64,000 bases of DNA from Deltaproteobacteria bacterium (GCA_020444165.1 JAHLLK010000024.1:1-64000); one strand, 5' to 3'. Numbered from the stretch's first letter, positions 43,480 to 51,068 are shown. Numbers and translations are program-made. The notes: generated by a model not told the origin, from the sequence alone.

Positions 43480-43899
43480 GTTCGGCTCCTCCTCTGCAAA
43501 CTGATAAGCCGACCACTCCAGGCCGGCCTCGAAATTGACATTGCCCAGCCCCTTTACCGCCGGCGGCACGGCCCCCAAAAGGCCCACGTGCCGTAAGCGG
43601 CCGTCCGGGTACAGGGCCACGCTCACCTTTTTGTACCGCCCCGCGGCGACGGTCTCTTTCAGCGCATCGGGCACCTCCTTAAAGCGAGCCAGCAGCTTGT
43701 CGCCCGACCGCTTCAGCGCCTCCACCCAGCCGTAGGCTGGGTGGTCGGTCTGGGGGTGGCCGATCACCAGGGGGGCCTCGTGCTCGGCCGGGTCGTAGGC
43801 GGCCACCATGGCGTCCAGGTCGGCGGTGGAGATTTCGCGCTCCACCCCGGCGGAATCGGTGTGGCGTCCAGCCCGAAATATGGCGGTCCAAGCGTTCAT
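43021..43899 (-). CDS. Phage head maturation protease (Mu gpI-like)
   Basis: 292 residues. Residues 1-135 are the protease domain: TADLDAMVAAYDPAEHEAPLVIGHPQTDHPAYGWVEAL, KEVPDALKETVAAGRYKKVSVALYPDGRLRHVGLLGAVPPAVKGL. The strand-serine element VSVAL is the usual catalytic position. From residue 141 the protein is a long alanine/glutamate coiled coil, the scaffold. It is the first gene of the leftward structural operon and diverges from the packaging genes. Confidence 0.85.
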   Translation of the reverse strand: MNAWTAIFRAGRHTDSAGVEREISTADLDAMVAAYDPAEHEAPLVIGHPQTDHPAYGWVEALKRSGDKLLARFKEVPDALKETVAAGRYKKVSVALYPDGRLRHVGLLGAVPPAVKGLGNVNFEAGLEWSAYQFAEEEPNMDKVEQLQAEVAELKAKNAQAEQEAAAAKTAQAAAEGKAQAAETARAAAEQRFAEKEAQAAKAARENRFNELVKLGKAAPGDKPVVMAIAGSLAASEFTFAEGGEERKVAGEEAYWKMLEGRGCHKLLGEFAEEPQGQEDDIPNAAVCAAKF

Positions 43900-43963
43900 G
43901 GGCCCATGGTACTGGCCCTCTAAATGCTTGTTAATCCCGATCAGTTCGGGGTTACCAAGCCGG

Positions 43964-43987
43964 CGGCGGCAGGTTAACCTGCCGCCG
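43964..43987. promoter_or_regulatory. 24-bp perfect palindrome in the divergent region of the late genes
   Basis: Left arm CGGCGGCAGGTT and right arm AACCTGCCGCCG meet without spacer. It lies 64 bases upstream of the protease start and 55 bases upstream of the DUF2730 start, so it can control both divergent operons. A dimeric late activator or repressor is the natural partner; cruciform formation is a second reading. Confidence 0.6.
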
Positions 43988-44042
43988 GATAGCCTGGCGA
44001 AGTCCAGTGCACCCCGACGCCTGAATCAGCCCGGAGGACCTG

Positions 44043-44345
44043 ATGCAGATTGATATGCAAGTAGCCGATTTCGTTTTGCGAATCGTGCAATGGCTGGTTG
44101 TGCCTGCTCTCGTGCTCTTGGTGCGCCAGATCCTCGGGCTACGCCGCGACCTCGAGGAGCTGCGGCACAAGCAGGTCTACCTACAGGAATGTTTTGAAAA
44201 TTTGCCGGGCGAGAAGGCCCTGCATGATCTGGCCTTGGCCATCGAGCGCCAGAACGGCGAGATCAAGGCCATGGTGCAAGTGGTCACGCGGTTGGAGAAG
44301 ACCGTGTGCCGCCAGGAGGATTTCTTGCTGGGGGAACGGAAATGA
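44043..44345 (+). CDS. DUF2730-like small membrane protein
   Basis: 100 residues. One membrane span near the N-terminus (FVLRIVQWLVVPALVLLVRQILGL) and a coiled-coil C-terminus (LRRDLEELRHKQVYLQECF, ALAIERQNGEIKAMVQVVTRLEKTV). This topology and position at the head of the packaging operon match DUF2730 of Mu-like phages; function unknown. ATG follows CGGAGGACCTG. Confidence 0.72.
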   Translation: MQIDMQVADFVLRIVQWLVVPALVLLVRQILGLRRDLEELRHKQVYLQECFENLPGEKALHDLALAIERQNGEIKAMVQVVTRLEKTVCRQEDFLLGERK

Positions 44346-44650
44346 GCGCCGATTACCAGAAAACCGTATCCGAACACCTGCGCATCACCGTGCTCCGGCT
44401 CCTGGCCGACCAGGTGGACTACAGCCTGAATGAGTCCCTTCTCTTGGACCTGGTGGGCAACTTCGGCTTCGCGCCTTCCCGGGATCGCCTGCGCACCGAG
44501 CTGGCGTGGCTGGCCGAGCAGGGCCTGGTCACCCTGGGCGGGGTGGACCACTGCCGGGTGGCCATCCTCACCCCGCGTGGCGAGGACGTGGCCCGCTGCC
44601 GGGCGGTGGCGCCCGGGGTCAAGCGGCCCCGGCCGGGTGAACTGGGATGA
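44342..44650 (+). CDS. Mu gp26-like protein (VpaChn25_0724 family)
   Basis: 102 residues. YQKTVSEHLRITVLRLLADQVDYSLNESLLLDLVGNFGFAPSRDRLRTELAWLAEQGLVTL is a winged-helix-like pattern common in the packaging block of Mu-like phages. It may regulate or assist packaging. ATG overlaps the stop of the preceding gene (ATGA), and its own stop overlaps the next start. Confidence 0.72.
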   Translation: MSADYQKTVSEHLRITVLRLLADQVDYSLNESLLLDLVGNFGFAPSRDRLRTELAWLAEQGLVTLGGVDHCRVAILTPRGEDVARCRAVAPGVKRPRPGELG

Positions 44651-45252
44651 GCGTCATCGAGCTGGACGGCAGGGAGCACCCGCCGGAAACGGTGTGGCGG
44701 GCCCAGGAGCTTTACTGCGTCTGCCGCCTGACCTACGCCCAGGTGGCGGCGGAGCTGGGCGTGGCCGCCAGCACCCTGAAGCGCTGGGGCAAGGCCTACG
44801 ACTGGGCCGAGAAGCGGGCCAACCTGGCCCAGGCCCAGTGCGACATCCGGGCCGACACCATCCTGGCGCGGTCCGTCATGCTGAAAGAATTGATCGCGGG
44901 ACGCCACCCCCTGGTGGGCTTCGCCGTGGCGAAGCTGGAGGAACTGGCGCTCAAGCAAGCCCAGGCCGAGCGCGAGGGCCGGGCCCAGGAGGCCCAAGCC
45001 GCCGCTGCCCGCCAACCCATCACCACCAAGGCCGAGGCGGCCGCCGCCATGCAGGAGGCCATCGAGCGCAAGCTGGCCCGCCTCCTGGCCGACCCCGGCG
45101 AAGTGGACCTCCGCGCCATCAAGGGCATCAAGGACGCCCTGGCGCTCCTGGACGAAATGCGGCCAGCCAAGGACTCCGAGGGCGACGCCGGCAAGAAGGG
45201 CATCTCGGCCGAAACCTTGGCCAAGATTCAATCCCAAGTGCTGGGGCTCTAA
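44647..45252 (+). CDS. Terminase small subunit-like protein (DUF1804-like)
   Basis: 201 residues. Helix-turn-helix YAQVAAELGVAASTLKRWGKAYDWAEKRANL near residues 33-63 for DNA recognition, followed by an alanine/glutamate-rich helical oligomerisation region. It corresponds in position to Mu gp27 and directly precedes the large subunit. Overlaps the upstream gene by ATGA. Confidence 0.75.
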   Translation: MSVIELDGREHPPETVWRAQELYCVCRLTYAQVAAELGVAASTLKRWGKAYDWAEKRANLAQAQCDIRADTILARSVMLKELIAGRHPLVGFAVAKLEELALKQAQAEREGRAQEAQAAAARQPITTKAEAAAAMQEAIERKLARLLADPGEVDLRAIKGIKDALALLDEMRPAKDSEGDAGKKGISAETLAKIQSQVLGL

Positions 45253-46581
45253 ATGGGCTACTTCCTGCCCTACCAAGAGGCCTGGCTGGCCGACAACTCG
45301 CGCCTGAAGATCGCCGAAAAGTCCCGGCGCATCGGCTTCACCTACGTTCAGGCCTATGAGGACGTGCGCGATGCCTGCCTGGAAAGCGGCGCGCTGGACG
45401 TGTGGTTCAGTTCGGCCGATGAATCGGCGGCCAAGGAATACATCCTCTATTGCTCTCAATGGGCCAAGGTGCTCAACATCGCCGCCCAGGACCTGGGCGA
45501 GGTGGTCATAGACAATGACCGCGACATCAAGGCGTTGGCGGTCCAGTTGGCCAACGGCAAGCGCCTGCACGGCCTCACTTCCAATCCGGCGGCTTTCCGC
45601 TCCAAGGGCGGCAAGCTGGTGCTGGACGAGTTCGCCTTCCACAAGGATCCCGATGCACTTTGGAAGGCCGCCGCCCCCATCATCACCTGGGGCTACCCGG
45701 CCCGGGTCATCAGCACCTACAACGGCAAGGGCAACCGTTACGCCCGCATGGTGGCCGACGCCCGGAAGGGCAACAAGTGGTCCCTGCACACGGTCACCAT
45801 CGAGGACGCCGTGGCCCAGGGCCTGGTGGACCGCATCATGGGACGCAAGGCCACGCCGGAAGAAGTGGCCGCCTTCCTGGCCGACTGCCGGGACATCGCC
45901 GGCGACGAGGAAACCTACCTCCAGGAGTACATGTGCGTCCCGGTGGACGAGGCCACGGCCTGGCTCACCTGGGAGCTGATCACCGGCGCCGAGCACCCCC
46001 AGGCCGGCCGGCCCGAGTTTTACCAGGGCGGCGATGCCTACGTGGGCATGGACATCGGCCGGCGCCGGGACCTCACCGTGATTTGGGTGGACGAGCTGGT
46101 GGGGGACATCGACTGGACCCGCGAGGTCATCAGCCTGAAAAACAAGAGCTTTGCCCAGCAAGCCGATGCCCTGGACGGGGTCATGCGGCGCTACAACGTG
46201 GTGCGGGTCTGCATGGACCAGACCGGCATGGGCATGGCCCCGGTGGAGGCTGCCCAGGCCCTTTACGGCAACCGGGTGGAAGGGGTGATGTTCAGCGGCC
46301 CGGTCAAGCAGGACCTGGCCACCGTGGGCAAACAGCGTTTCGAGGACAAGCGGGTGCGGATCCCCGCCGACCGGGCCATCCGGGACAGCCACCACGCCGT
46401 CCGCAAGCTGACCACCTCGGCCGGCAACCCCCGCTTCGACGCGGACCGCAGTGAGGCCGGCCACGCAGATGAATTCTGGGCCCACATGCTGGCCCTGCAC
46501 GCCGCCGGCCAGCCGGCCGAGCCCTGGGACACCGCCCGGCTGCCCCGCCAACACCTCAACCAACTGCTGCGAGGCTACTGA
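45253..46581 (+). CDS. Terminase large subunit (Mu gp28-like)
   Basis: 442 residues. The N-terminal ATPase has the deviant Walker A KSRRIGFTYVQ (~residue 23) and Walker B KLVLDEFAF (~120). The nuclease half shows the metal-binding aspartates in YVGMDIGRRRDLTVIW, VRVCMDQTGMG and HADEFWAHMLAL. It packages DNA headful-wise into the prohead; in Mu this includes host sequence at the ends. Its stop overlaps the portal start (TGATG). Confidence 0.92.
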   Translation: MGYFLPYQEAWLADNSRLKIAEKSRRIGFTYVQAYEDVRDACLESGALDVWFSSADESAAKEYILYCSQWAKVLNIAAQDLGEVVIDNDRDIKALAVQLANGKRLHGLTSNPAAFRSKGGKLVLDEFAFHKDPDALWKAAAPIITWGYPARVISTYNGKGNRYARMVADARKGNKWSLHTVTIEDAVAQGLVDRIMGRKATPEEVAAFLADCRDIAGDEETYLQEYMCVPVDEATAWLTWELITGAEHPQAGRPEFYQGGDAYVGMDIGRRRDLTVIWVDELVGDIDWTREVISLKNKSFAQQADALDGVMRRYNVVRVCMDQTGMGMAPVEAAQALYGNRVEGVMFSGPVKQDLATVGKQRFEDKRVRIPADRAIRDSHHAVRKLTTSAGNPRFDADRSEAGHADEFWAHMLALHAAGQPAEPWDTARLPRQHLNQLLRGY

Positions 46582-48119
46582 TGCCAGGCATCTACACCCC
46601 CACCGGGGATTATATCGAGTTCGCGGACCAGCCGCGCCGCGAGGATCTCCTGGGCGAGACGGCCACCGCGGCCGCCGTGGGCGAGCTGGACGTGGCCGGT
46701 TTCCTGGCCTCCCTGCCGGACCCGGACCCGGTGCTCCGCAAGCGGGGCGACGACGCGGCCGTGCTGGAAGACCTCACCGCCGATGACCAGGTGTGCATGG
46801 CCATGCAGGCCCGCAAGCTCCGGGTGCTCAATCAGCGGGACTACGACTTCAAGCCCGGGCTCAAGCCCGGCCAGGACGCCACCCCCGAGGCGGCCCGGCT
46901 CTGCGACGAGCTGACCGCCGACCTGGAGGACATCCGGCTCCTGGACGTGTTCAGCGACCTGATGGACGCGCCGTTCTTCGGGGCCTCCTTTCTGGAGCTG
47001 ATGTGGGAGCCCAGGGACGGCAAGTACCGCCTGGCCGGCATCGTGGGCAAGCCCCGGGAATGGTTCACCTGGGACAAGGACCGCCGGCCTTGCCTGCGGA
47101 TGGTCCACGGCCTGGAACCCAAGCCCCTGCCCTGGGGTAAATTCTTGATCGGCCGCCACTTCCCCACCTACAAGAATCCCTACGGCCTCCGGCTCCTCTC
47201 CCGCTGCCTCTGGCCGGTGGCCTTCAAGCGCGGCGGGACGAAGTTCTTCACCCGCTTCCTGGACCGCTTCGGCCAGCCCTGGACGCTCGGCAAAGCGCCC
47301 CAAGGCGCGGACAAGGCCCAGAAGCTGGCCATGGCCCAGGACCTGGCCGCCATGGTGCAGGACGCCGTGGCCGTGATCCCCCACGGAGCCGAGGTGTCCC
47401 TGGTGGAGTCCAAGGGCGCGGCCGGCAGCCAGTTCGACGCCTACCTGGACCGCTGGGACAAGGCCATCTCCAAGGTGCTCATGGGCCAGACCCTGACCAG
47501 CGAGCTGGACGGCCAGGGCTCCCGCGCCGCGGCCCAGGTCCACCTGGACGTGGCCGGCGACATCGCCGACGCGGACCAGTTCCTGGTGGAGACGGCCCTC
47601 AATGACCTGGCCGTGATCTACCGGGACATCAACGCCCCTGGGGTGGACGCCCCGGTGTTCGGCTTCAATGAGCCCGAGGATCACGGAGCCCAGGCCGATT
47701 TGGACACCAAGCTCTACGCCGTGGGGGTCCGCTTCACGGCCGGGCATTTCGAGCGCCATTACGGGCTCAACCCCGACGAATTCACCCTGGACGGAGCGGA
47801 GCCCGCCGCGCCGGAGGGCCAGGCGGAGCCGGCCGGCCCGGTGTCCGCCTTCGCCGAGGGCGACGGCGACGGGGGGCACCAGCACCTCCTGGACCAACTG
47901 GTGGAGAACCTCTTGCCCCGGGCCGCCCGGCAGAACGACGCATTCATGGACAAGCTCTTGGCCCTCATCGGCAAAGCTGAATCCTTTGAAGAAATTCAGC
48001 TGCTTCTCGCCGAGCACCTGGGCCAGGACCTGGACCTGAAGGAACAGGAAGATCTCCTGGCCGACCTGCTCACCGCCGCGGCCCTCCTGGGCCGGGACGC
48101 CGCCCGGGCCGACGGCTGA
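46581..48119 (+). CDS. Portal protein (DUF935, Mu gp29-like)
   Basis: 512 residues. IEFADQPRREDLLGE, DPDPVLRKRGDDAAVLEDLTADDQVCMAMQARKLRVL, FGASFLELMWEPRDGKY, RFLDRFGQPWTLGKAP, SKGAAGSQFDAYLDRWDKAISKVLMGQTLTSE and QVHLDVAGDIADADQFLVETALNDLAVIYRDIN follow the DUF935 portal pattern in order. It forms the dodecameric DNA channel. Start and stop overlap the neighbouring genes by TGATG. Confidence 0.92.
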   Translation: MPGIYTPTGDYIEFADQPRREDLLGETATAAAVGELDVAGFLASLPDPDPVLRKRGDDAAVLEDLTADDQVCMAMQARKLRVLNQRDYDFKPGLKPGQDATPEAARLCDELTADLEDIRLLDVFSDLMDAPFFGASFLELMWEPRDGKYRLAGIVGKPREWFTWDKDRRPCLRMVHGLEPKPLPWGKFLIGRHFPTYKNPYGLRLLSRCLWPVAFKRGGTKFFTRFLDRFGQPWTLGKAPQGADKAQKLAMAQDLAAMVQDAVAVIPHGAEVSLVESKGAAGSQFDAYLDRWDKAISKVLMGQTLTSELDGQGSRAAAQVHLDVAGDIADADQFLVETALNDLAVIYRDINAPGVDAPVFGFNEPEDHGAQADLDTKLYAVGVRFTAGHFERHYGLNPDEFTLDGAEPAAPEGQAEPAGPVSAFAEGDGDGGHQHLLDQLVENLLPRAARQNDAFMDKLLALIGKAESFEEIQLLLAEHLGQDLDLKEQEDLLADLLTAAALLGRDAARADG

Positions 48120-49408
48120 TGCCGGTCACCGCCCAGGGCGTGCAGCCGGAGGAGGCCCTGGCCTTCTGGCGAGCCAAGGTCCAGCTCACGCCGAAGGAGT
48201 ACTCCCAACTGACCCAGCAGGCCCGCTCCCGGGCCTTCGCGGTGTCCGGCCTGCATCGCCGGGAGGAGATCGCGGCCGTACACGAGGCCCTGGGCGAGGC
48301 CATCGCCAACGGGGAGACCCTCGAGCAGTTCAAGGCCAAGCTCGGACCGCTCCTGGAGAAAAAAGGCTGGACCGGCCCAAAAGCCTGGCGGGTCGAGAAC
48401 ATCTACCGCACCAACCTGCAATCCGCCTACCAGGCCGGCCGCTACGCCCAGCTCATGGAGACGGCCAAGCGGCGGCCCTTCTGGCGGTACCTGGCCGTCC
48501 GGGACCGCCGCACCCGGCCCACCCACCTGGCATTGCACGGCAAGGTCTACCCCGCGGATCACGAGTTCTGGTCGGTCTGGTACCCACCGAACGGCTTCCA
48601 GTGCCGCTGCACCGTGCAGAGCCTTTCGGCCCGGGAAGTGGCGGCCAAGGGCCTCAAGGTTGAGGACAAGGTGCCCCGCCTGGTGGAGCCGCCGGACCCG
48701 GCAACCGGCGCGCCGTTGCCCGCCCGGCCGCTCCACCCGGACCCCGGCTGGGGCGGCAACGTGGGCCGGGACTGGCTCTCCGGCCTGACCCCCCGGGAGC
48801 TGGAGGGCGAGCTGAAGGATCTGGCCACCGGGGCGCTCTGCCGGGACGGCAAGGGGCTCTTCGCGGACGACATCTGCCGGCCACCGCTGGCAAGCATCGA
48901 CCGGCGGCACATCCACCAGGTGGACGCCAAGGACATCCTGCCCAAGGGGCTCAAGGATGAGGAGTACGTGGGGGCGTTCCTGAAGGAATTCGGATTGATG
49001 GATCTGGGCGGCTCCACGGTGCACCGGCTGCCGGGCGACATCCCGGTGGTGGTGAGCAAGGAGTTGTTCCTGGACAAGGCCAGCAATCAATTCAAGGTCA
49101 ACAAGGATCGCCGCTGGGCTTATATGAAGCTCTTGGCGCGCACGTTGCTCGATCCCTTCGAGATCTGGCACGTACCGGTAAGTGTGGCCCAAGCCGGCCG
49201 TAGGGCAGAACAGCGCGATGCCTTGCGAGTAATCGCCTTGTTTGAAACCCAGGGCAAGGACTTGGGGGGCTACGTCGCTTTCAATCTTATGGGAAACGTG
49301 TGGCAGGGTTCGACGGCCATGGTCCCCAAAAACGACCGATCCCAAAAGGCCATTTTCGATTATCTGGAACGCATGCGGCAGGGGACCTTGATCTACCGGC
49401 GGCCCTAA
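48119..49408 (+). CDS. Mu gp30/F-like minor head protein with C-terminal PBECR-type nuclease-like domain
   Basis: 429 residues. Residues ~1-200 are the phage Mu F-like head morphogenesis domain (AFAVSGLHRREEIAAVHEALGEAI, VENIYRTNLQSAYQAGRYAQL, RTRPTHLALHGKVYP, WYPPNGFQCRCTVQSLS). Residues ~275-429 (EYVGAFLKEFGLMDLGG, KDRRWAYMKLLARTLLDPFEIWHVPV, FETQGKDLGGYVAFNLMGNVWQGSTAMVPK, YLERMRQGTLIYRRP) match my memory of the PBECR2 barnase/EndoU-like group fused to such proteins. The second domain is a predicted nuclease that might be delivered with DNA. Last gene of the plus-strand packaging operon. Confidence 0.8.
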   Translation: MPVTAQGVQPEEALAFWRAKVQLTPKEYSQLTQQARSRAFAVSGLHRREEIAAVHEALGEAIANGETLEQFKAKLGPLLEKKGWTGPKAWRVENIYRTNLQSAYQAGRYAQLMETAKRRPFWRYLAVRDRRTRPTHLALHGKVYPADHEFWSVWYPPNGFQCRCTVQSLSAREVAAKGLKVEDKVPRLVEPPDPATGAPLPARPLHPDPGWGGNVGRDWLSGLTPRELEGELKDLATGALCRDGKGLFADDICRPPLASIDRRHIHQVDAKDILPKGLKDEEYVGAFLKEFGLMDLGGSTVHRLPGDIPVVVSKELFLDKASNQFKVNKDRRWAYMKLLARTLLDPFEIWHVPVSVAQAGRRAEQRDALRVIALFETQGKDLGGYVAFNLMGNVWQGSTAMVPKNDRSQKAIFDYLERMRQGTLIYRRP

Positions 49409-49442
49409 AAAAGGCCGATCCGAACGGGTGGGCGTTCGGATC
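49407..49442 (-). terminator. Terminator of the XRE/ART-like cassette
   Basis: Stem GATCCGAACG/CGTTCGGATC (49417-49426 with 49433-49442) with a six-base loop; read on the minus strand it is followed by GGCC and six T (49412-49407). It stops transcription of the cassette before it enters the packaging operon from the opposite side. Confidence 0.75.
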
Positions 49443-49508
49443 GAGGCGCCGGCCTACGGATCCCCCCCACCGGGGCCAGCCAAGCGCCTATCTCGGGAAC
49501 CCTGACGT

Positions 49509-49557
49509 CGTCGGCCGTCAAGGCGGGCAACACCCTTGCTTACGGTCCCCGCCGACG
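49509..49557 (-). other. Nested hairpin in the 3' untranslated region of the cassette
   Basis: Three stacked stems close one another: CGTCGG/CCGACG, CCGT/ACGG and CAAGG/CCTTG, with bulges of three and six bases on one side. It lies between the XRE gene stop (49600) and its terminator. Apart from a 15-bp palindrome at 49593-49607 the spacer holds nothing else. Confidence 0.4.
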
Positions 49558-49599
49558 CGAGGTTCAGGGTACGCTGCCACCTCCCTGGACTTATCTATA

Positions 49600-49809
49600 T
49601 TATAGATTGCCACCTTCCGGGGCGCAATGAGACTCTTCCATGACCCGCTCCAAGAGCGCCGCGGCGGGGCCGCGCGGGGTGCGGCGGCCCTGCTCCCATC
49701 CCTGGAGCGTCCGCGCCGAGATCCCCAAGCGTGCGGCCAGCCCGCTCTGACTGAGCCCCAGCCTGGCCCGTAGCGCACGCAAATCCGCGGGCCAGTCGTG
49801 ATATTCCAT
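49600..49809 (-). CDS. XRE-family helix-turn-helix regulator, antitoxin-like
   Basis: 69 residues. RALRARLGLSQSGLAARLGISARTLQGWEQGRRTPRGPAAALLERV is a compact HTH of the HigA/XRE type with almost nothing outside it. Start ATG at 49809 follows AAAGG; a second ATG three codons earlier is possible. It begins 23 bases after the stop of the upstream gene and shares its promoter. The promoter contains a 25-bp operator that a dimer of this protein could bind. Confidence 0.82.
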   Translation of the reverse strand: MEYHDWPADLRALRARLGLSQSGLAARLGISARTLQGWEQGRRTPRGPAAALLERVMEESHCAPEGGNL

Positions 49810-49832
49810 GGCGCCCATCCTTTGCTTGAGGT

Positions 49833-50387
49833 CTACTCCATCACCCTGCCACTGCGCAGCTCGGCGTAGTCTTGCCAAGTGAGCCCCATTTCGGCCAGCC
49901 GGGCCAGCAAACGCCTGCGGTAATCTTTATAGATGGTGCCGCCACGCATCAGCTTGCCCTTGGGACGGGCGGTCTGGATGTCCAGGACCGGCTCTCCGTC
50001 CGACCCATCCGCGATCCGCCGCCCGGTAACGTAATAGCCGTACTCGCAAGAGTACTCAGGCGACCGGGAGACCGACAAGCCAGCCTCGGCGTTCCGGGTG
50101 GCGTGGTTAAGCGAGCCCCGGTGAGTGCCGGCTCGGAGGTGATCGTAATCAGCGCGGGATATGCACATCCGCACATATGTGTCAGGCCCGAGCACTTTCA
50201 GATAATCATCAACGTAGTGGTGGAGGTGGGCCGTGAGGGTGGCCTGGTTGCCCCGGTAGCAGGGATGCGCCACCAACTCCCAACCATCGCCATTGCGCCG
50301 CAACCCAGCAGGCTCCGATTCCGAGAGGACCAACTTGATCTTGGCTTGCATGGCTTGCTTGTCTCCAGTCAGGGGGTGGCGGCTCAT
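49833..50387 (-). CDS. Unrecognised protein paired with XRE regulator, possible ADP-ribosyltransferase-like toxin
   Basis: 184 residues. I recognise no family with certainty. The segment from residue ~85, GTHRGSLNHATRNAEAGLSVSRSPEY, has an Arg (90), a Ser-x-Ser (105-107) and a following acidic residue, the kind of order seen in ADP-ribosyltransferase folds, but this is weak. The C-terminus is helical and basic. Operon with a small XRE gene in the toxin-first order of HigBA-type systems suggests a toxin. ATG at 50387 follows AAGGG; a TTG at 50420 lies upstream of the predicted transcription start. Confidence 0.6.
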   Translation of the reverse strand: MSRHPLTGDKQAMQAKIKLVLSESEPAGLRRNGDGWELVAHPCYRGNQATLTAHLHHYVDDYLKVLGPDTYVRMCISRADYDHLRAGTHRGSLNHATRNAEAGLSVSRSPEYSCEYGYYVTGRRIADGSDGEPVLDIQTARPKGKLMRGGTIYKDYRRRLLARLAEMGLTWQDYAELRSGRVME

Positions 50388-50407
50388 CAGCCAGCCCTTA
50401 TATTTCC

Positions 50408-50437
50408 CACTGTACGCCAATGGCGTACAGTGCGCAA
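50408..50437 (-). promoter_or_regulatory. Promoter with embedded 25-bp operator
   Basis: Perfect inverted repeat, arms CACTGTACGCCA and TGGCGTACAGTG around one central base (50408-50432). It covers the spacer and -10 of a minus-strand promoter: TTGCGC (50437-50432), 17 bases, TACAGT (50414-50409). Transcription would start near 50402, 15 bases before the ATG. Binding there would block RNA polymerase, as in autoregulated antitoxin operons. Confidence 0.72.
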
Positions 50438-50456
50438 CCCCAAAATAACCCGGGCT

Positions 50457-50500
50457 AATAAAAACACCGGCAGCCGCGAGCTTCCGCCCGCGGCTTCCGG
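50457..50500 (-). terminator. Terminator of the membrane operon
   Basis: On the minus strand, stem CCGG-AGCCGCG pairing (50467-50478 with 50489-50500) with a ten-base loop, followed by TGTTTTTATTA. The loop is identical to that of the terminator at 52,738. Confidence 0.65.
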
Positions 50501-50501
50501 G

Positions 50502-50717
50502 ATGGTGTTGGACTATTTTTTTCAGCGCGAGGCCCGCCGGCTGGACCGGGAGCGCACCCAGACCCTGAAGGACCTGGTCACGGCGGTCACCGCCAACCCC
50601 GGGAAGTTCCTCTCCCTCAAGCTCGAGGCGGGGCTGATCGAGCTGTCCACTTTAGAGATGGAGAGCGGGCGGCCGGGGGGCGGCACCAGGCAGGAAGGGG
50701 AGGCGGCCCGCCCATGA
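50502..50717 (+). CDS. Small hypothetical phage protein
   Basis: 71 residues. LDYFFQREARRLDRERTQTLKDLVTAVTANPGKFLSLKLEAGLIELSTLEMES looks like a helical protein, the last 18 residues are low-complexity. No family recognised and only a weak ribosome site (CTTCCGGG). It diverges from the XRE cassette and would be a lone plus-strand gene in a minus-strand region. Confidence 0.4.
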   Translation: MVLDYFFQREARRLDRERTQTLKDLVTAVTANPGKFLSLKLEAGLIELSTLEMESGRPGGGTRQEGEAARP

Positions 50718-50878
50718 AGAGATCAGTCCAGAGCCCCGCGCCGGTGCGCCCGCTGCCGGCGTGGCGCCGCAAGCTCACTTCCCTGGACTTGGCGCTGGCC
50801 CGGCTGGAACGGCTGCGCCGGTGGGTTCTGCTGCGGAACCCGGGGAACCGCCGGCAAGCAGGATCGCGGTTTCGATAG
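50714..50878 (+). CDS. Very small basic ORF coupled to the preceding one
   Basis: 54 residues, arginine- and leucine-rich (LTSLDLALARLERLRRWVLL). The ATG overlaps the previous stop (ATGA), which favours reality, but the 3' part overlaps the opposite-strand gene ending at 50775. Low confidence. Confidence 0.22.
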   Translation: MKRSVQSPAPVRPLPAWRRKLTSLDLALARLERLRRWVLLRNPGNRRQAGSRFR

Positions 50879-51068
50879 CGTGGATGTATTCCTTTTGCGC
50901 GGTGGCTATGGCGCGCTGGTTCTGGATGATGCGCTCCGTTTCAGCGCGAAACCTGGCAATCTCGTGGTCCCCGCTGATTTTTTTCCAGGTCAGCAGGGCC
51001 AGCAGCATCAGCGCCAGCAGGGCGACGTTGCGGAACACCAGCCACCAGCCGGTTAACTGTTCAGGCAT
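50775..51068 (-). CDS. Small single-span membrane protein of the cargo operon
   Basis: 97 residues. MPEQLTGWWLVFRNVALLALMLLALLTWKK gives one membrane span close to the N-terminus; residues 35-68 (DHEIARFRAETERIIQNQRAIATAQKEYIHAIE) form a coiled coil; the end is proline/alanine-rich. ATG at 51068 follows GCGAGGGGG. It comes last in the operon with the 201- and 302-residue genes. Function unknown; its layout resembles small phage spanin- or holin-like helpers as well as membrane subunits of defence systems. Confidence 0.68.
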   Translation of the reverse strand: MPEQLTGWWLVFRNVALLALMLLALLTWKKISGDHEIARFRAETERIIQNQRAIATAQKEYIHAIETAILLAGGSPGSAAEPTGAAVPAGPAPSPGK

